16,988 nucleotides of DNA from an uncultured Eubacteriales bacterium (GTDB taxonomy: Bacteria > Bacillota > Clostridia > Oscillospirales > Butyricicoccaceae): contig CAKUAK010000067.1 in the NCBI GenBank assembly GCA_934636325.1, positions 1 through 16,988 of the forward strand, written 5' to 3'. The position numbers and the translations under genes are program-made. The notes below the pieces were generated by a model, which saw only the letters and a list, made by a program, of their open reading frames with translations, made no database searches and was not told where the DNA came from. Position 1 is the stretch's first letter; each line of letters starts with the position of its first letter. This document shows positions 13,040 to 16,988 of the stretch, piece after piece.

Positions 13040-14239
13040 ATGCTTACTTCGTTGGGGCTCATCTTTCTTTCGGGGCTGCTGCTGTCCCGGCTCTGCCGCA
13101 GGATAGGGCTGCCCCACATAGTCGGGCTGCTGCTGGCCGGGATGATCCTCGGCCCCTGCTGCCTGGGCCTGCTGGACGAGCAGATACTTTCGGTCTCGCC
13201 GGAGCTGCGCCGCATGGCCCTTGTCATTATCCTTATAAAGGCCGGTCTATCCCTCGATATCGGCGATCTCAAGCGCATAGGCCGCCCTGCGCTGATGATG
13301 TCCTTTGTCCCGGCCTCCTTCGAGATACTCGGCTTCGTGCTGCTGGGGCCATATATCCTCGGGCTCAGCCGTGCCGAATGTGCCGTCCTCGGCTCGGTAC
13401 TGGCCGCCGTATCACCGGCCGTCGTCGTGCCCCGTATGATCCAGCTTATGGAGGACGGCTGCGGCGTCAAAAAGGGCATACCGCAGATGATACTTGCCGG
13501 TGCGTCGATGGATGATATCTTCGTCATTGTGCTCTTCTCGACCTTTACCGATATTGCCCGGGGGAGCGGCGCCGGGCTTTCGTCGCTGCTTGACGCCCCC
13601 ATCTCGATAATAATGGGACTTGCCGCCGGGGCGGCAGCCGGATATCTTATGGCGGCCCTTTTCGGCTTTATGCGCGGGCGGGATAACTTCGGGCCGGAGA
13701 TAAAGACGGTCACACTTCTGGGTGTCTCATTCCTGCTGCTGGCGCTGGAAAACACACTGGATGGGATACTGCCCCTTTCGGGGCTGCTGGCCGTAATGGC
13801 CATGGCACTGGCCCTCGGCAATAAGGGTGACGCAGAAGAATGTGGGCAGCTCAGAAATTGCCTGGGCAAAATATGGCCCTGCGCCGAGATGGTGCTTTTC
13901 GCACTGGTCGGCGCGGCGGTCGACCTGACCTATATGACCGCGGCGGGGCCGAAGGTCCTCTTTATGATAGCGCTGGCCCTTGTGTTCCGCGCCTGCGGCG
14001 TCGTCATATGCATGTTGGGCACTCCGCTCGACCGGAAGGAACGCCTTTTTGCCGTCATCGCATATCTGCCCAAGGCGACGGTGCAGGCGGCCATCGGTTC
14101 TGTGCCGCTGTCGCTGGGCATGCCCTGCGGCCCGATGGTGCTGTCGGCCGCCGTGCTGGCCATACTGACGACGGCCCCGCTGGGGGCCTTCGGCATGGAG
14201 AGAACATACCGCAGGCTGCTGACCTGCGATAAAGAATAA
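13040..14239 (+). CDS. cation:proton antiporter (CPA family) under a fluoride riboswitch
   Basis: A 399-residue membrane protein with about 12 hydrophobic segments. It has the CPA features: GLPHIVGLLLAGMILGP at the start (23-39), an SPAVVVPRM helix (125-133), an ion-site-like ASMDD (Asp158/Asp159), and a C-terminal LPKATVQAAIGS with a conserved basic residue. No cytoplasmic TrkA/RCK domain follows, so this is a short, membrane-only form. Fluoride riboswitches are known to control Na+/H+-antiporter-like genes besides crcB and CLC-type exporters, so a role in fluoride or linked proton/cation export is the best inference; direct fluoride transport is not shown. AAGGGAGG precedes ATG by eight bases. 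The longer frame from 12944 runs through the riboswitch and is not coding. Confidence 0.9.
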   Translation: MLTSLGLIFLSGLLLSRLCRRIGLPHIVGLLLAGMILGPCCLGLLDEQILSVSPELRRMALVIILIKAGLSLDIGDLKRIGRPALMMSFVPASFEILGFVLLGPYILGLSRAECAVLGSVLAAVSPAVVVPRMIQLMEDGCGVKKGIPQMILAGASMDDIFVIVLFSTFTDIARGSGAGLSSLLDAPISIIMGLAAGAAAGYLMAALFGFMRGRDNFGPEIKTVTLLGVSFLLLALENTLDGILPLSGLLAVMAMALALGNKGDAEECGQLRNCLGKIWPCAEMVLFALVGAAVDLTYMTAAGPKVLFMIALALVFRACGVVICMLGTPLDRKERLFAVIAYLPKATVQAAIGSVPLSLGMPCGPMVLSAAVLAILTTAPLGAFGMERTYRRLLTCDKE

Positions 14240-14240
14240 A

Positions 14241-14276
14241 AAATGCCGCCCGCCGGTTTTCCGGCAGGGCGGCATT
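14241..14276. terminator. bidirectional terminator between convergent genes
   Basis: A 16-bp stem (14241-14256 with 14261-14276, one bulged A at 14266) and a TTTT loop, flanked by A and T runs. It serves the antiporter (plus) and the binding protein ending at 14298 (minus). Confidence 0.9.
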
Positions 14277-14297
14277 TCTTCATATGCGGGCTTGACG

Positions 14298-15848
14298 TTA
14301 TTTGATTATGTAAAGATCCTGATAGCGCATCGTGCCCGAGGGCCCGACCTCCACACCGCCGAGGCGGTCGGAATAAGCACGTGTTACCGACGAAGTATAG
14401 AGGGGCAGCAGCAGGGATAGGTCGTTGGTGCGGCGGCATATCTCGAGCAGAGTCTCGGTGCGTGCGGCGTCGCCCAGCTGGGTTTCGGCCAGCTCGATAA
14501 GCGAATCGAGTTCCGGGTCGATCACCCTTGCGGCATTTGACGCCCCGATAGAAGCAGAATGCCACAGGCCCTTCATATATGTCAGCATATTTGTCGAGCT
14601 GTATCCGGCGACGGCACAATCAAAATTGCCATCCAGCATGTTGGAGAGGAAGGCTGCGAAATCCATGCTCTCGATCTCCATCGTTACGCCGAGCCGGGCG
14701 AGATAGCCCTGTATGACTTCGGCCGCGCGGCGGGTCTCATCGGTATAGCAGAGGCAGGTGAAGGTGACCGACTCAGGGTCGATGCCCGACTCTTCAAGAT
14801 ATTTTGATGCCAGCTCGGGTGAATAGTCGGTGGTATTTTCAAGGGTGCTGCCGGCGAATACCTGAGGGTTGGGGGATATCGATATCTCGCCCATGTCCCC
14901 GGCCGCGACGGCAAGAACGGCGCTGCGATCGACGGCGGCGTTTACCGCCTTTCGGAAGCTGATGTTGTCAAAGGGGGTGCGCTGGCTGTTCATGACCATG
15001 AAGCTGATACGGGTGCCGGCCAGAGATGTGACCGAGATGCCATCCTCCTTTTTCAGGCGTTCGACATCGTTCTGGTCGACGTCGATGACAAGATCGAGCT
15101 CGCCGGTCTCAAGTCCGATGGTGCGGGAAGAGCCCTCGGGGATGACCTTCCATGTCATGCGGTCGATCGACGGTATATGCCCGGCATCAAAATAATCGTC
15201 GTTTCTTATGAAGCTGATGCTGTCGCCCATGCGGCGCTCTTCAAAGATATAGGGGCCGGTGCCCACCGGCTCGGCCGAGAAATCATGGCCCGCGTCGATA
15301 AGTGCCTTGGGCAGGACACAGGCGGCGTTGGACGAAAGATCGTAAAGGGCCAGGGAATAGGGCTTCTCGGTGGTCAGGCGGAAGGTATAGTCACCTGTCT
15401 GTTCGAGGGTGCTCCAGAAGGTGGTATAGCGCGTACAGTAGGCAAAGGTCGAGGCATACTCCAGCGACGCCACGGCGTCGGCCGCCGTCATCTCGCTGCC
15501 GTCGTGGAATCGGACGCCGCGACGCAGGGTGAAGTCCCATGTCAGGCCGTCGTCAGAGCATGTATAGCTCTCGACAAGCTCGGGCACCGGTTCGAGGGTC
15601 ATGACGTCGGTGGTGAATAACTTGTTATAGGTCATCTGGTTCATGTACCCGCAGACGACGGCCGAGTGGTCGAAGGGGTGCAGGGTGGCCGGTTCGCTGG
15701 CGATGGCAATGTTTATTTCGGTCTTTTCTTCCGGCGCGGAGTCGGGCTCGGGGGTCTCTCCGGTCGAAGCCGATGCACCAGAAAGGCCGCAGCCGATAAG
15801 GGCCATAAGGGCGGCGGCAGCCAGCGCGAGGGCGATGAGTTTTTTCAT
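14298..15848 (-). CDS. solitary ABC transporter solute-binding lipoprotein, family 5 (peptide/nickel type)
   Basis: A 516-residue extracellular lipoprotein. Residues 1-21 form a lipoprotein signal with lipobox LIGC; a short acidic/Pro linker follows (EPDSAPEEK). The mature part has the family-5 pattern: NIAIASEPATLHPFD at the start, WDFTLRRGVRFHDGSEMTAADA about 100 residues in, and VGTGPYIFEE further on. The family binds oligopeptides, dipeptides, nickel or other small solutes. Start: ATG 15848 has AGGAGG eight bases upstream; the longer frame to 16073 lies within the T-box leader. No permease or ATPase gene accompanies it, so it must feed a transporter encoded elsewhere. The T-box leader implies induction when one tRNA is uncharged, pointing to uptake of an amino acid (probably Trp) or peptides containing it. 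Confidence 0.93.
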   Translation of the reverse strand: MKKLIALALAAAALMALIGCGLSGASASTGETPEPDSAPEEKTEINIAIASEPATLHPFDHSAVVCGYMNQMTYNKLFTTDVMTLEPVPELVESYTCSDDGLTWDFTLRRGVRFHDGSEMTAADAVASLEYASTFAYCTRYTTFWSTLEQTGDYTFRLTTEKPYSLALYDLSSNAACVLPKALIDAGHDFSAEPVGTGPYIFEERRMGDSISFIRNDDYFDAGHIPSIDRMTWKVIPEGSSRTIGLETGELDLVIDVDQNDVERLKKEDGISVTSLAGTRISFMVMNSQRTPFDNISFRKAVNAAVDRSAVLAVAAGDMGEISISPNPQVFAGSTLENTTDYSPELASKYLEESGIDPESVTFTCLCYTDETRRAAEVIQGYLARLGVTMEIESMDFAAFLSNMLDGNFDCAVAGYSSTNMLTYMKGLWHSASIGASNAARVIDPELDSLIELAETQLGDAARTETLLEICRRTNDLSLLLPLYTSSVTRAYSDRLGGVEVGPSGTMRYQDLYIIK

Positions 15849-15856
15849 TTGCGTTT

Positions 15857-15861
15857 CCTCC
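15857..15861 (-). promoter_or_regulatory. ribosome binding site deciding the binding-protein start
   Basis: Minus-strand GGAGG, eight bases before ATG 15848; the longer in-frame opening upstream has no such site and overlaps the T-box. Confidence 0.8.
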
Positions 15862-15924
15862 TTGTTTTTAAAAGCTATCGACCTGTGCCGCCGGCTTTGC
15901 TGTTCCGTCGGTGCCGCGGGCAAT

Positions 15925-15963
15925 AAAAAAAGCCTTTGCCCCTGAAACTCAGGGACAAAGGCT
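15925..15963 (-). terminator. T-box-controlled terminator
   Basis: Minus-strand hairpin AGCCTTTG/CAAAGGCT with an inner TCAGGG/CCCTGA arm and one mismatch, followed by six or seven T's. It lies just after the antiterminator motif, the standard T-box arrangement. Confidence 0.9.
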
Positions 15964-16223
15964 GTAAAGATCTTACCTCTGCGGTACCACCCGGATTGAC
16001 GCTTGCGCGTCCGCTTTTGCAGTATACTGTCATATACCCTCCCTTGATAACGGGCGGAGCTCCCGTCAGCCATTACTCACGCATGTGCGCTTTCCTGCTG
16101 CCCTCATAGATCCATTCGCCCGGATCGTTCATTGCTGCATCACACCTTACGCAGCTCTCTGGAATGACATAATGCCGGGGTACTATTTCTATTCAGCGGT
16201 TGTCTGGTCATTGCTTTTTGATA
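15925..16223 (-). promoter_or_regulatory. T-box leader, probable Trp (UGG) specifier
   Basis: The minus strand carries the T-box signature GGGTGGTACCGC at 15981-15992, an antiterminator/terminator pair, and a Stem I. In Stem I, AUAGA pairs with UCUAU, AGUA lies on the 5' side of the specifier loop, CCCGG/CCGGG closes the upper helix, and the 3' side reads CGAA-UGG-A (UGG at 16112-16114), followed five bases later by UGAG. The codon-to-UGAG spacing and the purine after the codon match the well-studied glyQS leader, giving UGG (Trp). An overlapping AUG (Met) at 16113-16115 is the alternative. The distal AGAGAGCTGC/GCAGC hairpin is also present. Uncharged tRNA would relieve termination and raise expression of the binding protein. 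Confidence 0.9.
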
Positions 16224-16229
16224 TAAATC

Positions 16230-16258
16230 AATATAATACCGGAATGGCCGGTTGTCAA
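16230..16258 (-). promoter_or_regulatory. sigma-A promoter of the T-box unit
   Basis: Minus-strand TTGACA (16253-16258), 17-bp spacer, TATATT (16230-16235). The -35 contains the queT stop codon (16255-16257). The spacer holds an inverted repeat, ACCGG and CCGGT around 5 bp (16238-16252). Confidence 0.8.
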
Positions 16259-16770
16259 GCATTTTTTTTCTTTTCTAAGCCCAGGCGGCGGACAAGGCCG
16301 GTGCGCTCGACCATATCGGCAAAGGGCAGACCGAGAAGGCAGAGCACGGCGATCTCTCCGGCGGCGACCTGTGCGCCCATGGTGATAAAGCCCGAAAGAA
16401 AGGCGTCGGGGGTATAGACATATGCCAGCATGGCGCCGACAAGGACGGTATTCGCCGCTATGGTCGGCAGGGGCGACAGCCATTTGTTGGGCATGCGCGC
16501 CGCGCCGAGGCAGCCGATCAGGGTGGCCAGCGAGCCGATGACGATATCGAGGGCCGATACCGTCGAGAATATATTGGCGATAAGGCATCCGATGAAGAGG
16601 CCTATCGACGTAAAGGGCATGAAGAAGGGCAGGACGCACAGGGCGTCGGCTATCCTGAACTGGATCGGGCCGAAGGCGAAGGCGGCTGTCGAAAGGGTCA
16701 GGGCGGCATAGAGGGCCGCCAGCACGCCGCAGATGGTCATACGGCGCAGGATGCTCGGGTCTTTTTTCAT
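16255..16770 (-). CDS. queT: QueT-family transporter (queuosine precursor ECF substrate-specific component)
   Basis: A small hydrophobic membrane protein of 171 residues with five to six transmembrane helices, no signal peptidase site and a basic tail. Sequence segments such as GPIQFRIADALCVLPFF and GLFIGCLIANIFS are typical of the QueT family (S component of an energy-coupling factor transporter for preQ1/preQ0-type queuosine precursors). The shared ECF ATPases and T protein are not in this window, as usual for such genes. AAGGAGG is five bases before ATG. The preQ1-like riboswitch in the leader supports the assignment independently. The protein likely lets the cell salvage precursors for the modified tRNA base queuosine. 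Confidence 0.88.
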   Translation of the reverse strand: MKKDPSILRRMTICGVLAALYAALTLSTAAFAFGPIQFRIADALCVLPFFMPFTSIGLFIGCLIANIFSTVSALDIVIGSLATLIGCLGAARMPNKWLSPLPTIAANTVLVGAMLAYVYTPDAFLSGFITMGAQVAAGEIAVLCLLGLPFADMVERTGLVRRLGLEKKKNA

Positions 16771-16791
16771 TTTTCCTCCTTAAAATGCAAA

Positions 16792-16812
16792 ATGGACGCA
16801 CAATGCGCCCAT
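16792..16812 (-). terminator. possible attenuator hairpin of the queT leader
   Basis: Minus-strand ATGGGCGCA and TGCGTCCAT pair (nine pairs, one G-U) around a TTG loop, then TTTTGCATTTT. This looks like an intrinsic terminator just before the ribosome site and would be the expression platform of the preQ1 switch. The U-tract is interrupted, so efficiency is uncertain. Confidence 0.5.
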
Positions 16813-16846
16813 CGAAATCACCCCCCGGCCCATGCCGCGGTGCAGT

Positions 16847-16886
16847 CCCATAGTTTTATTTATCGACAGGATGGTTGCGAACTGTC
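16847..16886 (-). promoter_or_regulatory. preQ1 riboswitch aptamer, class I-like
   Basis: Minus strand: P1 stem GACAG (16882-16886) with CTGTC (16865-16869), a 12-base loop TTCGCAACCATC, then an A-rich tail ending ATAAAACTATGG. CCAT in the loop (16871-16874) can pair with ATGG in the tail (16848-16851), forming the H-type pseudoknot. The stem length, loop length and A-rich tail match class I preQ1 aptamers (compare loop UCGCAGUAACC in the Thermoanaerobacter example). Its place before queT is the known genomic context. Confidence 0.75.
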
Positions 16887-16909
16887 TATGCAATTTTGGG
16901 AACCAATGA

Positions 16910-16938
16910 AGTATAGCAGAAATTTCTTTCCGGGTCAA
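16910..16938 (-). promoter_or_regulatory. sigma-A promoter of the queT unit
   Basis: Minus-strand TTGACC (16933-16938), 17-bp spacer, TATACT (16910-16915). Transcription would start near 16903, about 17 bases before the preQ1 aptamer. Confidence 0.75.
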
Positions 16939-16988
16939 GACCGCGCGCGGCTTTCGCCCGGGGCAGGCGTTCCGAAAATGCGGCGTGA

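Noticed and set aside
14298..16073. Binding protein starting far upstream at 16073 (591 residues)
   Set aside because: The extra N-terminus translates the T-box leader and terminator; the ATG at 15848 has a perfect ribosome site and begins a lipoprotein signal.
16921..16988. End of a neighbouring gene at the right edge
   Set aside because: Too little sequence and no start or stop signal with context; the visible part is consistent with upstream promoter DNA of queT.

Overview
The window reads as chromosomal DNA from a Gram-positive Clostridia-type bacterium, probably related to the Oscillospiraceae/Ruminococcaceae. That placement is an inference from several signs: strong GGAGG ribosome sites, short intergenic spaces closed by U-tailed hairpins, a T-box leader, fluoride and preQ1 riboswitches upstream of genes, lipoprotein-type solute-binding proteins, and moderately high GC. 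No phage, insertion sequence, CRISPR array, rRNA or tRNA was seen.

Layout, left to right. 17-3005 (minus strand) is a three-gene ABC importer operon of the nitrate/sulfonate/taurine type: permease, ATPase, lipoprotein binding protein. 3175-5275 (minus) holds a CbbX/SpoVK-like AAA+ ATPase followed by a patatin-like phospholipase, ending at a perfect 36-bp palindromic terminator. 5420-6049 (plus) is an iron-sulfur flavoprotein, sharing a terminator with 6107-7036 (minus), an internally duplicated protein of unknown function. 7037-7420 is a 383-bp gap with strong hairpins and a candidate small RNA whose loops carry C-rich, anti-Shine-Dalgarno-like motifs. 7420-8640 (minus) is a membrane-anchored HtrA protease, divergent from 8844-9377 (plus), a single-pass membrane protein. 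9420-9725 (minus, unknown) and 9848-10609 (plus, alpha/beta hydrolase) diverge from a strikingly symmetrical promoter region. 10676-11611 (minus) is a DMT/EamA exporter and 11739-12713 (minus) a WYL-domain regulator.

The right third is rich in RNA-based control. 12891-14239 is a sigma-A promoter, a fluoride riboswitch with a clear transcription terminator, and a CPA-type cation/proton antiporter, most simply a fluoride-stress response unit. 14298-16258 (minus) is a T-box leader in front of a solitary family-5 (peptide-type) solute-binding lipoprotein. The specifier reads best as UGG (Trp), but the T-box discriminator position does not fit Trp ideally. 16255-16938 (minus) is a promoter, a preQ1 class-I-like aptamer with an attenuator hairpin, and queT, a queuosine-precursor transporter component. 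The T-box promoter overlaps the queT stop codon.

Nearly every gene is separated from its neighbour by its own terminator or promoter, so the window is mainly independent transcription units rather than one pathway. No clear new multi-gene system is evident. The items most worth following up are the candidate C-rich small RNA, the T-box with ambiguous specificity on an orphan binding protein, the fluoride-switched antiporter with an upstream nested palindrome, and the duplicated unknown protein.
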